DNA of 64,000 nt from Rhodobacteraceae bacterium D3-12 (lineage in GTDB: Bacteria; Pseudomonadota; Alphaproteobacteria; Rhodobacterales; Rhodobacteraceae). The notes under the pieces were generated by a model. The model was not told the DNA's origin. It did not search any database and was given only the letters and a program-made list of their open reading frames with translations. Shown piece by piece: positions 37,263 to 46,514 of the stretch; within the stretch, counting starts at the first letter, position 1; every line of letters starts with the position of its first letter. The stretch lies in contig CP104793.1 of the NCBI GenBank assembly GCA_025916135.1, forward strand, positions 3,224,001-3,288,000. Reading direction: 5' to 3'. The position numbers and the translations under genes were made by a program.

Positions 37263-38038
37263 GCGTCAAGACAGCCATCATCACCGGCGGCGCGGGCGGC
37301 CTTGGCCTTGCGCTCGATGCGGGCTTGCGCGCGCGCGGCTGGGCCACGGTGCTGATCGACCTGCCCGGCCCGGCGCTGGATGGGGTCGAGCCGCTGGCCA
37401 ACCGCACCACCCACGCCTGCGACCTCACGGACACAGGCGCCCTCACAGCGCTCTGTGACCGGCTCCGCCACGACCACGACAGCATCGACATGGTGATCTA
37501 TAATGCCGGGATCACGTGGATCGGCGATTTCGCCGATCTCTCCGACCCCATCCACCGCAAGGTGTTCGAGATCAACTATTTCGCCGCCGTTAACATGGCT
37601 CAGGCCCTACGCGATGACCTGCGCCGCGCCCGTGGCACGCATCTTGCGATCTCGTCTGTCGCAGGGTTCAGCGCGCTTTACCGGCGCACCGCCTACGCCG
37701 CCAGCAAACACGCGCTCGACGGGTTCTTCAAATCGCTGCGCTCCGAGGAAAAGCCCCACGGCGTGCGCTGCCTTGTCGCCGCGCCCAGTTTTGTCGCGAC
37801 CAATATCGGCGGCTCAAATCATACCGACGGCACCGCCCGTCCCGGCTCGGCCACCGATGGCATCGACTATATGAGCCCCGCCGACGCCGCCGAAACCATC
37901 CTCAAGGGGGTCGACAAAAGCCGCAACATGATCCCGGTCGGGCGCATCGCGTGGCTGGCATGGCTGATCAACCGCGCATCGCCGCGCCTGTTTGAACACC
38001 TGATGCAGCGGCGCATTGCCAAAACGCCCAAACCCTAG
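37259..38038 (+). CDS. Short-chain dehydrogenase/reductase
   Basis: A 259-residue classical SDR with GGAGGLGLAL near residue 10, the NAG motif (YNAGITW), a catalytic Ser in ISSVAGFSALY and YAASK. The start overlaps the epimerase stop by four bases. It is the last gene of the FMO-BASS-epimerase-SDR operon. It probably oxidises or reduces a hydroxyl/keto group on the same compound; the substrate is unknown. Confidence 0.88.
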   Translation: MSVKTAIITGGAGGLGLALDAGLRARGWATVLIDLPGPALDGVEPLANRTTHACDLTDTGALTALCDRLRHDHDSIDMVIYNAGITWIGDFADLSDPIHRKVFEINYFAAVNMAQALRDDLRRARGTHLAISSVAGFSALYRRTAYAASKHALDGFFKSLRSEEKPHGVRCLVAAPSFVATNIGGSNHTDGTARPGSATDGIDYMSPADAAETILKGVDKSRNMIPVGRIAWLAWLINRASPRLFEHLMQRRIAKTPKP

Positions 38039-38155
38039 GCCGCGCGCGCCCCCGGCGCGGGGCAGTATTGCACCCCACTGGCACCATCACGACTTCGTCT
38101 ATAGGATTGCAAGACCCAGCATCCTAAGATCGGGCAAAGCCCTAAGCACACACGC

Positions 38156-38937
38156 ATGAACCGCCAGCATGAGCACGCGAATATGAGCAAGCCAGACGCG
38201 ACATCGCCCACCGACACCACCGTCAACGGCACGCCCCCCGTTGCGATCCTTGTCGCCCATGGCAGCCCCTCGGATCCGGCCCCCAAGAACGCACCATGCA
38301 GGCGCTTGCCGAAAACGTCGCCCGCCTGCTGCCGGGTTGGCGGGTTGAAGGCGGCACCCTTGCCGCGCGAGAGGCGTTCGAGGCGCTGCTCGATCGTTCT
38401 GAACGCCCGCTGGTCTATCCCTTCTTCATGGCCCGCGGATGGTTCACCGAAACCCATCTGGTCAAGCGGATCAACGGGCGCGCCGGGCGCATCATTCCAC
38501 CCACCGGCGCCGACCCGGCCTTGCCGCAAATGGCGGCCCGCGCCTTGGAAACCGCCCTGCGTGACAACGGATGGAAGGCCAAGGACACCGCGCTCCTTCT
38601 TGCGGCCCACGGCAGCCGCACCGCACCTGCAAGTTCCGAAAGCGCATGGGTGACCGAGCAGGTGCTCAGCCATGTCTTGGGCTTTCGAACCACCCGCACC
38701 GGCTTTATCGAACAAGAACCGTTTCTGCGCGATCAGGCCGCCGGGTTGGGACAGGCGATCTGCCTGCCGTTCTTTGCACTCCGGGCCGGGCATATGCTCA
38801 TGGATGTGCCCGAGGCGCTAGAGAGCGCCGGCTTTTCCGGCCCGGTCCTGCCGCCGCTCGTTGAATTCCCCGACCTGCCCGCGGTGATTGCCGACAGCCT
38901 GCGCCGCCACGCCACCGGGCAACCCGCCGCGGTCTAG
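38156..38937 (+). CDS. CbiX/sirohydrochlorin chelatase-like protein with apparent frameshift
   Basis: The first frame reads PPVAILVAHGSPSDPAP and then breaks in the five-C run 38280-38284. The second frame continues MQALAENVARLLPGW through a second LLAAHGSRTAP half. One extra C gives PAPQERTMQALAENV and a 260-residue protein with two CbiX-type halves. Such proteins insert cobalt or iron into tetrapyrroles or are metal-handling relatives. The start is uncertain (38156 or 38183), and neither has a good ribosome site. Confidence 0.75.
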
Positions 38938-38962
38938 CCGCGCGCATGTGGTCCGCACCGCC

Positions 38963-40123
38963 TCACGCGGCGACGCGCGCCACCAGCTTTTCCAACATCT
39001 CAAGACAGGCACCCAGCTGTTCAATCGCGATGAATTCATCGGGTTTATGCGCCTGCTCAATCGAACCGGGACCGCAGACCACCACATCCATGCCGAACGT
39101 CTGGAAAATCCCCGCCTCGGTGCCGAACGGCACCAATCCTGCGGTGTTCGCCCCGGTCAACTCGGCCACGACGCGACGCGCTTCGTTCTCTTCCATCGGG
39201 GTCAATCCTTCGACCTCGCCGATCACCTCGGTCTCGATCCGCGCATCGGGGTGGACCTTTTGCATCGCGGGCAACAACACCTCGTCGCAATAGGCTCTGA
39301 GATCGGCTTTGACGAACTCCGCGTCGCCACGCTGCACCGGGCGCATGTCCCACTCGACCCAGGCGTTCTCGGCGATCACGTTATGCGCCACACCGCCATG
39401 CAGCCCGCCCACATTGATCGTCGTCCATGGCGGCTCAAACCGGCTGCCCTCCGGCGCACGCGCGCGCAACTGGTCCTTCAACTCCAAAATGCGCCCGACA
39501 TAGCGCACCGCATATTCCACCGCGCTCACACCCATTTCCGGGGCCGATCCATGCCCGGCAAGCCCGTGAAAATGCGTGGTATATTCGTTGCACCCCTTGT
39601 GCCCCTCGATGATGCGCATCTCGGTCGGCTCGCCGATAATGGCCATCGCCGGGCGCAGCCCCTTGTCCTGCAACATCTGCACCAAATGGCCCGCCCCGAT
39701 ACAGCCGACCTCCTCATCATGGGTAAAGGCGAAATGGATCGGGCGGGTCGGCTTCACCTCGGCAAAGCGCGGCGCAATGGCAAGGCAGGCCGCGATGAAC
39801 CCCTTCATGTCGCAGGTGCCACGACCGAACAGCTTGCCGTCATGCTCAACCATCTCGAACGGATCGCTCTGCCATGTCTGCTCGTCTACGGGCACCACGT
39901 CGGAATGGCCGGACAGCATAATGCCGCCATCCCCTTCGGGGCCAATCGTCGCCAAAAGGTTCGCCTTGGTGCCGCTCTCGTCGTGCTGGACCTCCACCCG
40001 CGCACCGCAGAGTTCAAGAACCCCGGCCAGATGCGCGATCATTTCCAGATTGCTGTCCGATGACACCGTCGGAAAGGCGATCAATCGCGCCAGATGGGCG
40101 CATGTTTCTTCAAGCAAATTCAT
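38963..40123 (-). CDS. argE: Acetylornithine deacetylase (ArgE-type M20 peptidase)
   Basis: A 386-residue M20 family hydrolase. Metal ligands are visible in SGHSDVVPVD, GRGTCDMKG and HDEEVGCIG, with a dimerisation-domain His in GLAGHGSAPE. The GEPTEMRIIEGHKGC segment is typical of ArgE. It would release ornithine and acetate from N-acetylornithine. I chose the ATG at 40123. Close M20 relatives act on other N-acyl amino acids, so specificity is moderately sure. Confidence 0.83.
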   Translation of the reverse strand: MNLLEETCAHLARLIAFPTVSSDSNLEMIAHLAGVLELCGARVEVQHDESGTKANLLATIGPEGDGGIMLSGHSDVVPVDEQTWQSDPFEMVEHDGKLFGRGTCDMKGFIAACLAIAPRFAEVKPTRPIHFAFTHDEEVGCIGAGHLVQMLQDKGLRPAMAIIGEPTEMRIIEGHKGCNEYTTHFHGLAGHGSAPEMGVSAVEYAVRYVGRILELKDQLRARAPEGSRFEPPWTTINVGGLHGGVAHNVIAENAWVEWDMRPVQRGDAEFVKADLRAYCDEVLLPAMQKVHPDARIETEVIGEVEGLTPMEENEARRVVAELTGANTAGLVPFGTEAGIFQTFGMDVVVCGPGSIEQAHKPDEFIAIEQLGACLEMLEKLVARVAA

Positions 40124-40365
40124 CCAAGACCCTCTTGCGATACGCTCCGTCACGACTGGCTCTCCGGCGCGGGTTTCGCCACTCTTCTTGGGCACCACGC
40201 CCCGCCGAGAAAACCCACCGAAAAGCACACCGAAAAACCTACTGGGCAAACCAAAAGGCACCTCACCCACGGCCCAAGCCTTGACCGAGCGTCGCGCCCC
40301 GCGCAAGCCCCCTCAAACAAATCCGCCTATCGTTTTTTGGAAAATACCCGCCGCCCAAGCCCGCT

Positions 40366-40884
40366 TCAGGCCGCTGCGCCCTGCCCGGCCACCGCCAACA
40401 ACCATTCGGTCACCGCGCCGCCCTCTGGCGGCAGCTTATGCGCCATGCCGCCGGCAAAATCATCAAACGCGGCCTCATTGGCGGCATTCAGCCCGACAAG
40501 CACCGGCACATCGCGCCCGATCGCCGCGGCAATCACCGCGCGCAGCCCGTGGCCCTCAGCCTCGCTCTTGCCGAACTTGTTGATGATCATCACATCGGCC
40601 CCCCGCTCCAAAGCCGCCGCAACCAGCCCCGCCGCATCTTCAAGCGCCTGACTATCCAAACGACAGCCCCGCGCCTCTCGCCCAAGGGATTGCGAAATAC
40701 GGATCACAGGCCCATCAGGCAACACCTGCACATCCATGTCACAAGGCCCGCCAGAGTCGCACTCCGAATTGATCTGCACGATGCCACAGGTCCCAAGCCC
40801 CGCGCGCTGCGCAATCGCCGCAGCCTCCTGCAACAACAGGTCCGTGCCACCGCGTCGGTTGGCCATGGTATAGGCAATTTTCAT
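40366..40884 (-). CDS. DUF2478 family protein
   Basis: A 172-residue soluble protein of the DUF2478 family, with a central DVMIINKFGKSEAEGHGLR segment and a cysteine-rich CDSGGPCDMDV patch. Family members resemble small NTPases and often lie near molybdenum-uptake or nitrogenase genes; no such gene is adjacent here. The function is unknown. The start MKIAYTMANRRG lies at 40884, and the gene is divergent from manC. Confidence 0.78.
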   Translation of the reverse strand: MKIAYTMANRRGGTDLLLQEAAAIAQRAGLGTCGIVQINSECDSGGPCDMDVQVLPDGPVIRISQSLGREARGCRLDSQALEDAAGLVAAALERGADVMIINKFGKSEAEGHGLRAVIAAAIGRDVPVLVGLNAANEAAFDDFAGGMAHKLPPEGGAVTEWLLAVAGQGAAA

Positions 40885-41082
40885 TTCAACGCCTCGCGCA
40901 ATAAGGGGTGCAATGCTCGCCAGAGGTTAACTTTTTCCCGCGACGGTGCCAATAGCCGAGGATATCCACGATTGTCGCATATTGCTGCGTGTTTGACCCA
41001 AAAATCTACCCTCTCAGGGTTGCCATCAGGGCGCGACACAGGCGACAATCAACGCTGTATTTTAATAGGAAAGACCGTTTTA

Positions 41083-42519
41083 ATGTCCGATCCCTCTCTG
41101 GTTTACCCGGTTATTCTTTGTGGCGGTTCGGGCACGCGGCTCTGGCCCCTGTCCCGTCAAAGCTACCCCAAGCAATTTGCACAGATTTTCTCGGAAACCT
41201 CACTGTTTCAGGCCTCTGCCCAACGGTGCAACGGTCCCGGCTTTGCCGCGCCCACAGTGGTGACGGGCGATGCCTTCCGCTTTATCGTGACCGAACAACT
41301 CGCCGCGATCGAAATGGCCCCCGGCGCGATTGTGATCGAACCCGAAGGGCGCAACACCGCACCCGCCGTTCTGGCCGCGGCGCTGCTGCTCTCGGCGCAA
41401 AACCCAGAGGCGCTGATGCTGGTCGCGCCCTCCGATCACGTCATCGCCGAACCCGACGCCTTTCGCACCGCCGTGCAAGCCGCCTGTGACACGGCTCGCG
41501 ACGGCACGCTTGTGACCTTCGGCATTCATCCCACCGCGCCGGAAACCGGCTATGGCTATCTTGAACTCGCCCCCGAAAGCGACAGCACGGCAACCACGCC
41601 ACAACCGCTCAAAGCGTTCGTTGAAAAGCCCGATGCCGCGACGGCGCAAACCATGCTTGATGGCGGGCAGCACCTCTGGAACGCGGGGATCTTCCTGATG
41701 TCGGTGCGCGCCATCATTGCGGCGTTCAAAACCCACGCGCCGGATGTCTACGCCCCCGTGGCCCTCGCGGTGGCAAGCGCCGAACCCGACCTCTCCTTTA
41801 CCCGGCTCGCGCCCGGCCCTTGGGCGGATGCGCCCGATATTTCCATCGACTACGCAGTGATGGAAAAGGCCGAGCATATCGCCGTCATGCCCTACCCCGG
41901 CGGCTGGTCCGACCTTGGGGGCTGGAACGCGATTTTGCAGGAAAGCGGCCCCGATGCGAATGGCAACGTCTGCTCCGGTACGGCCATGGCGATTGACTGC
42001 ACCGACAGCCTGCTGCGCTCGGAAAACGACGATCTCGAACTGGTCGGCATCGGCCTCGACGATGTGATCGCCGTCGCGATGAGCGACGCGGTGCTGGTCG
42101 CCAAACGCGATCAGGCCCAGCGCGTGAAAGAGGCGGTCGCCGCGATGAAAAAGCGTGGCGCCAAACAGGCCACACAACACCCGCGAGATTTCCGGCCTTG
42201 GGGCTGGTTCGAAAGCCTCGTCGTCGGTGACCGGTTTCAGGTCAAGCGTATCGTGGTCCACCCCGGCGCGGCGCTCTCTCTGCAAAGCCACGTCCATCGC
42301 GCCGAACACTGGATCGTCGTCGAAGGCACGGCCAAGGTCACGATTGACGAAACCGAACAGTTGATCAGCGAGAACCAGTCGGTCTATATCCCGCTCGGCG
42401 CGGTGCACCGGATGGAAAACCCCGGCAAGGTGCCAATGGTGCTGATCGAGGTCCAGACCGGCTCCTATCTGGGCGAGGATGACATCACCCGTTACGAGGA
42501 TGTCTACGCCCGCTCTTAA
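41083..42519 (+). CDS. Mannose-1-phosphate guanylyltransferase / mannose-6-phosphate isomerase
   Basis: A 478-residue bifunctional enzyme of the ManC/AlgA type. The N-terminal nucleotidyltransferase has GGSGTRLWPLSRQSYPKQF near residue 13 and FVEKPD near 180. The C-terminal cupin isomerase (residues about 350-478) has RPWGWFE, QSHVHRAEHWIVVEGTA and YIPLGAVHRMENPG. It supplies GDP-mannose for polysaccharide. I chose the ATG at 41083. No other polysaccharide gene is in the window. Confidence 0.93.
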   Translation: MSDPSLVYPVILCGGSGTRLWPLSRQSYPKQFAQIFSETSLFQASAQRCNGPGFAAPTVVTGDAFRFIVTEQLAAIEMAPGAIVIEPEGRNTAPAVLAAALLLSAQNPEALMLVAPSDHVIAEPDAFRTAVQAACDTARDGTLVTFGIHPTAPETGYGYLELAPESDSTATTPQPLKAFVEKPDAATAQTMLDGGQHLWNAGIFLMSVRAIIAAFKTHAPDVYAPVALAVASAEPDLSFTRLAPGPWADAPDISIDYAVMEKAEHIAVMPYPGGWSDLGGWNAILQESGPDANGNVCSGTAMAIDCTDSLLRSENDDLELVGIGLDDVIAVAMSDAVLVAKRDQAQRVKEAVAAMKKRGAKQATQHPRDFRPWGWFESLVVGDRFQVKRIVVHPGAALSLQSHVHRAEHWIVVEGTAKVTIDETEQLISENQSVYIPLGAVHRMENPGKVPMVLIEVQTGSYLGEDDITRYEDVYARS

Positions 42520-42575
42520 CGCCGTCACCACCGCCACACCGCAACCACCAACTCGCAACACAGTCCAAGGCCACC

Positions 42576-43832
42576 ATGACAGATCAAAGCAAGACAATCG
42601 CCATCATCGGGGCGGGCATCGTCGGGGTCTCAACCGCGATCTGGCTGCAACGCGAAGGCCATAAGGTCATCCTGATTGAGCGTGAAGAACAGGCGGGCGA
42701 AGGCACCAGCTTTGGCAATGCCGGGCTGCTGGCCTCCTGCGCGGTGGTGCCGGTAACGGTGCCGGGGCTGATGCGCAAAGCGCCGAAAATGCTGCTCAGC
42801 GCCAATCAACCGCTGTTCCTGAAATGGGGTTACCTGCCGCGTCTGGCGCCATGGCTGCTGAAATACCTGTCACACAACAACGACGCTGATGTGCGCCGGA
42901 TTTCGACCGCGCTTAACGCCGTGATCGGCGATAGCCTGAATGACCACCTCGCTCTGGCGGCGGGCACAGGGGCCGAGAAATGGATCGTGCCCTGCGATTA
43001 CCTGTTCCTCTACCGCGACCGCGTCGCATTTGAGGCCGACGCCTACGGCTGGAACATCCGCCGGGATCTGGGCTTTAGCTGGGATGAGCTTGGCCGCGAG
43101 GCGCTGCATGCCTATGATGCGGCCTATTCCACGGCGGCGGGTTTCGGGGTCAGGCTGGGCGATCACGGTCGCATCGCCGATCCGGGGCGCTATGTCAAAG
43201 CCCTCGCCGCTCACGCCGTGGCACAAGGGGCGCAAATGATCCGCGCCACGGTTACGGATTTCGTGCACGAAAACGGGCGCCTCACCGGTGTGCGTGCGGG
43301 GGGCGAAATCATTGCCTGCGACGACGCGGTTGTCGCCACCGGTGCTTGGTCAAAAGCATTGGGCCAGAAACTAGGCCTTACAATCCCGCTCGAAACGGAA
43401 CGCGGCTATCACGTCGAACTCTGGGACCCCTCGGTCATGCCTCGCGCGCCCGCCATGGTCGCCTCGGGCAAATTCGTGATGACCCCAATGGACGGGCGCC
43501 TGCGCCTCGCGGGCATCGTCGAATTCGGAGGGCTGGACGCCGCCCCGTCACGCGCGCCGCTCGCCCTGCTGAAACGCCACCTCGCCGAAGTGCTTCCGGA
43601 CCTCACCTGGAAAGAAGAAACCCAATGGATGGGCCACCGCCCCGCACCTTCTGACAGTATTCCCGCCATCGGCGAAGTGCCCGGCATTAAAGGCGCATGG
43701 CTTGGCTTTGGCCACCACCACGTCGGCCTCACCGGCGGCCCGAAAACCGGGCAGATGCTGGCGCAGATGATCTCTGGGAAAACGACAAACGTTGATCTGT
43801 CACCCTATTCCCCTGCTCGTTTCGCTCAGTGA
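42576..43832 (+). CDS. FAD-dependent D-amino-acid dehydrogenase (DadA-like)
   Basis: A 418-residue DAO-family flavoprotein. The dinucleotide motif is IIGAGIVGVSTAIWLQREG near residue 8, followed by GEGTSFGNAG. The C-terminal part has HVGLTGGPKTGQ. It probably oxidises D-amino acids to 2-oxo acids and passes electrons to quinone. It starts 56 bases after manC but is probably functionally separate. Confidence 0.87.
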   Translation: MTDQSKTIAIIGAGIVGVSTAIWLQREGHKVILIEREEQAGEGTSFGNAGLLASCAVVPVTVPGLMRKAPKMLLSANQPLFLKWGYLPRLAPWLLKYLSHNNDADVRRISTALNAVIGDSLNDHLALAAGTGAEKWIVPCDYLFLYRDRVAFEADAYGWNIRRDLGFSWDELGREALHAYDAAYSTAAGFGVRLGDHGRIADPGRYVKALAAHAVAQGAQMIRATVTDFVHENGRLTGVRAGGEIIACDDAVVATGAWSKALGQKLGLTIPLETERGYHVELWDPSVMPRAPAMVASGKFVMTPMDGRLRLAGIVEFGGLDAAPSRAPLALLKRHLAEVLPDLTWKEETQWMGHRPAPSDSIPAIGEVPGIKGAWLGFGHHHVGLTGGPKTGQMLAQMISGKTTNVDLSPYSPARFAQ

Positions 43833-44228
43833 CATTCAGATTCGTTCCGTTATACCCGTGTCACTGCAGGAATGGTTGCGCCGCCTTCGGCGTCGCCAGA
43901 GGGGGGCCTCGCTTCGCTCGGCCCCCAAAACGCCTTACGGCGTTTGCCTCCGGCGGGGATATTTAAGGTCAGATGAAGCCTTAGGCATTCCGAAATTTTC
44001 ATCTGACCAAAAATATCCCGGGGAGCGCGAGGGGCTGGCCCCTCGTTCCCTCCTAAAGCGGCACGCACACCAGTTAGGAAAGCACCACCAAGCCCCCCAG
44101 TACACGCGGGCGGGTGGGTGGGGCGTGTGCCGGGGAGCGGGATTTAGCCGCCACGGCACCCTTAGGGGCCGCTCACCCGTCTTTGCCGCTAGCTTGGTCA
44201 AAAACGGACTGATCAGCAGCCGAACCGC
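43833..44228. repeat. Intergenic repeat cluster with inverted 26-bp units (family A)
   Basis: There is no gene here. Between 43874 and about 44056 lie several hairpin-forming blocks. One is a GC-rich module GGTTGCGCCGCCTTCGGCG. Another is GGGGGCC/GGCCCCC around TCGCTTCGCTC, and a third is AACGCC/GGCGTT. A pair of inverted copies of a unit (GGGATATTT-N2-GGTCAGATGAA, 43952-43977 and 43998-44023) is separated by 20 bases. Related blocks recur at 51769-51870 and 62233-62363, so this is an interspersed family. Confidence 0.72.
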
Positions 44229-45293
44229 CTATGCGCCCCAGGTCTTTTCCAGCACGCGAAGCCAGTTGCCATGTGCCAGCTTGGCAACCAGCGCCTCACC
44301 ATAGCCATGTGCGCGCATCGCGTCGCGCAGTGCGCCCAGACCGGCAGCGCTGCCAATGGCGTCCGGCACCAGCGCCCCATCGAAATCCGAGCCGAGACCA
44401 ACCCGATCTTCGCCAAGCCGCCCAATCAGATGGTCGATATGGCGCAGCATCGTTGCCATCGGACTGTCGCTCTTCATCCGCCCGTCCGCGCGCAGGAAAG
44501 CGGCGGCGAAATTCAACCCGACCATCCCGTCGCTTTCGGCAATCGCGTCCAGCTGCTTGTCCGTCAGGTTGCGCGCATGCGGGCATATCGCATGGGCATT
44601 GGAATGGGTCGCCACCAGCGGCGCATCGCTTAACCCGGCTACATCCCAAAACCCGGCCTCGTTAAGATGGCTCAGGTCGATCATGATCCGCTTTTCATTG
44701 CAGCGTTTGATCAGCCGTTTGCCGTGCGCGCTCAACCCTCCGCCTACATCCGGGCTTGACGGAAACCGAAACGGCGCCCCCTCGCCATAGATCGTCGGGC
44801 GGCTCCACACCGGCCCGAGAGAGCGCAGCCCGGCTGCATAAAGCACGTCCAGCGCGTGGAACTCCGGGTCAATCGCCTCCGCCCCTTCGATATGCATCAC
44901 CGCGGCCATGATCCCGGCGTCAAGGGCGGCGCGAATATCGGCGGCGCTGCGGCAAATCCGCAGCATCCCTTCGCGCTCAAGCTGAAGCAGAAGCGACGCC
45001 ATCTCGATCACCACCGGCAGCGCATCGGCTTGTGCCACCGGCGGCGGCAGGGGCAGGTCATAGGCGGGCTTTTCCATCTCGGCCATATAGGCCGCCCCCT
45101 CATCGGGAGAGCGTACAAAGATGGCAAAGAACCCGCCGCCAAAGCCACCGCGCCGCGCCTTGGGCAGGTCGATATGCCCGTCTCGCCCTTCGCCAAACCC
45201 TTTGACCGCCGCGCGACCGCCAGCCATCAACAGTTTGAGCAAAGCATCGTTGTGCCCGTCAAAAACAAGCGGTGTCGCGGAATTGTCCATCAT
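44229..45293 (-). CDS. Membrane dipeptidase family (M19) peptidase
   Basis: A 354-residue renal-dipeptidase-type zinc hydrolase. It has the H-x-D pair in FDGHNDALLK, a bridging Glu in AVMHIEGAEAID, His in MIDLSHLNE and ATHSNAHA, and Asp in GLGSDFDGA. It hydrolyses dipeptides, often with D- or dehydro-residues. It lies downstream of a TehA-like gene on the same strand, separated by 101 bases. No signal peptide is obvious, so it is probably cytoplasmic. Confidence 0.9.
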   Translation of the reverse strand: MMDNSATPLVFDGHNDALLKLLMAGGRAAVKGFGEGRDGHIDLPKARRGGFGGGFFAIFVRSPDEGAAYMAEMEKPAYDLPLPPPVAQADALPVVIEMASLLLQLEREGMLRICRSAADIRAALDAGIMAAVMHIEGAEAIDPEFHALDVLYAAGLRSLGPVWSRPTIYGEGAPFRFPSSPDVGGGLSAHGKRLIKRCNEKRIMIDLSHLNEAGFWDVAGLSDAPLVATHSNAHAICPHARNLTDKQLDAIAESDGMVGLNFAAAFLRADGRMKSDSPMATMLRHIDHLIGRLGEDRVGLGSDFDGALVPDAIGSAAGLGALRDAMRAHGYGEALVAKLAHGNWLRVLEKTWGA

Positions 45294-45394
45294 GCCCCCG
45301 GCATTGCTACGTCACTTGGATCATAGCCTAGACCGCAGCGCGCGCATTTCACCAGAGGGGGCGCGCAAAAAACTTGCCGCCCGCCGCTGCGCTG

Positions 45395-46372
45395 CTATTC
45401 CGGAATGCAAATCTGACGGTCCAGTGCCGCCTTCACCGTGCGCAGGAGCAGCGCCGCGATGATCGCGCTGGCCAACAGCAACAGCACGCCGCCCATCAGC
45501 CGGTGAAACTCTGAGCCGGTAACAGCGGCAAAGCGGAAGCTGGCAATGGCAACAGCCGCAATAGGAAAGCTCAGCGCCCAAAAGCTCAACGCAAACTCAA
45601 GCCGTGCAATCCGTGGCAATTGCACCACCACAATCGCGGCAAACAGATACGCGCCGTTAATCAATATCCGCCCCAGCGCGTCGATCTCTCCACCGTTCAG
45701 CCGCAGCCACGCCACAAACGCCACCGCAGGCGGCGCGATCAGGATCACAAGCGTCGGCTGCAACCGCCCCGGCAACGGGTCATGAAACACCAACCGGTTG
45801 ATCACCAGAGTCAACAGCACGACCCAGAAGATCAAACCGACGGACATAAAATACCAGCTCAGCTCGACAAACCCCAAGGGCACGCCTGCGATCGGCACAA
45901 TCACATTGCCCACCGCCGGAATAAACCACGCCGGATTCAACATTCCGTGCTGGAAACTCCGCGTTCCGATCCAATTCGACACCACCGCGATGGTCAGCAC
46001 AAATTGCAACCCCGCGCCTGCGCCCCACAAGGCCAGCGCAAGACCCGCGTTCCGCTCAACCGTGGCTGTCGCCAACAGCAACATCGAAATCGCAATCGCC
46101 GGGAAAAAGCTCAAGCGCACAGGGTGTTTCCATTCCGCCACCACCGCCGAGGGGTGCAGGACCAACTTGGCCAGATACCCCGCCGCAATCACCAGAAAAA
46201 CCGCAAAGGTAAAAAGGTAAAGCGCGCCGGAAATCTGCCCGCCCATGCCAAAGGCCAACTCGCCCTGATGCATGGCAAGCGTCAGCCCCGCCAGCCCCAT
46301 CACCATCCCGAAAAGCGGCACGGGATAGTGCTTCAACCCGTGTTCCACGCTGGCTGCGGTTACATCACTCAT
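45395..46372 (-). CDS. SLAC1/TehA (TDT) family transporter
   Basis: A 325-residue membrane protein with about ten helices (VPLFGMVMGLAGLTLAMHQGE opening; SFQHGMLNPAWFIPAVGNVIVPI in the middle). The TDT family includes anion channels and tellurite or C4-dicarboxylate exporters; the substrate is unknown. I chose the ATG at 46372 (MSDVTAASVEHGLKHYP), with AAAGG upstream. An upstream in-frame stretch is not supported. Confidence 0.87.
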   Translation of the reverse strand: MSDVTAASVEHGLKHYPVPLFGMVMGLAGLTLAMHQGELAFGMGGQISGALYLFTFAVFLVIAAGYLAKLVLHPSAVVAEWKHPVRLSFFPAIAISMLLLATATVERNAGLALALWGAGAGLQFVLTIAVVSNWIGTRSFQHGMLNPAWFIPAVGNVIVPIAGVPLGFVELSWYFMSVGLIFWVVLLTLVINRLVFHDPLPGRLQPTLVILIAPPAVAFVAWLRLNGGEIDALGRILINGAYLFAAIVVVQLPRIARLEFALSFWALSFPIAAVAIASFRFAAVTGSEFHRLMGGVLLLLASAIIAALLLRTVKAALDRQICIPE

Positions 46373-46474
46373 GGCCTGACCTTTCGTTTGTCGACTCGCT
46401 GCCGGACTATACATATTGTTTATGGAATATAAGCAAGGGGCCGCGTTGCCGCAGCCCCTCGATTCCGCGCTTCC

Positions 46475-46505
46475 GCGCCGTAGGGTGGGGTTCCACCCCA
46501 TCGCC
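46475..46505. repeat. Family B intergenic repeat (partial copy)
   Basis: The sequence CGCCGTAGGGTGGGGTTCCA with a GGGTGG/CCACCC hairpin lies just after the end of the DctM gene. It matches the second half of the longer repeat at 54275-54330. It may act as a terminator for the TRAP operon. Confidence 0.5.
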
Positions 46506-46514
46506 CCTGCTGCG

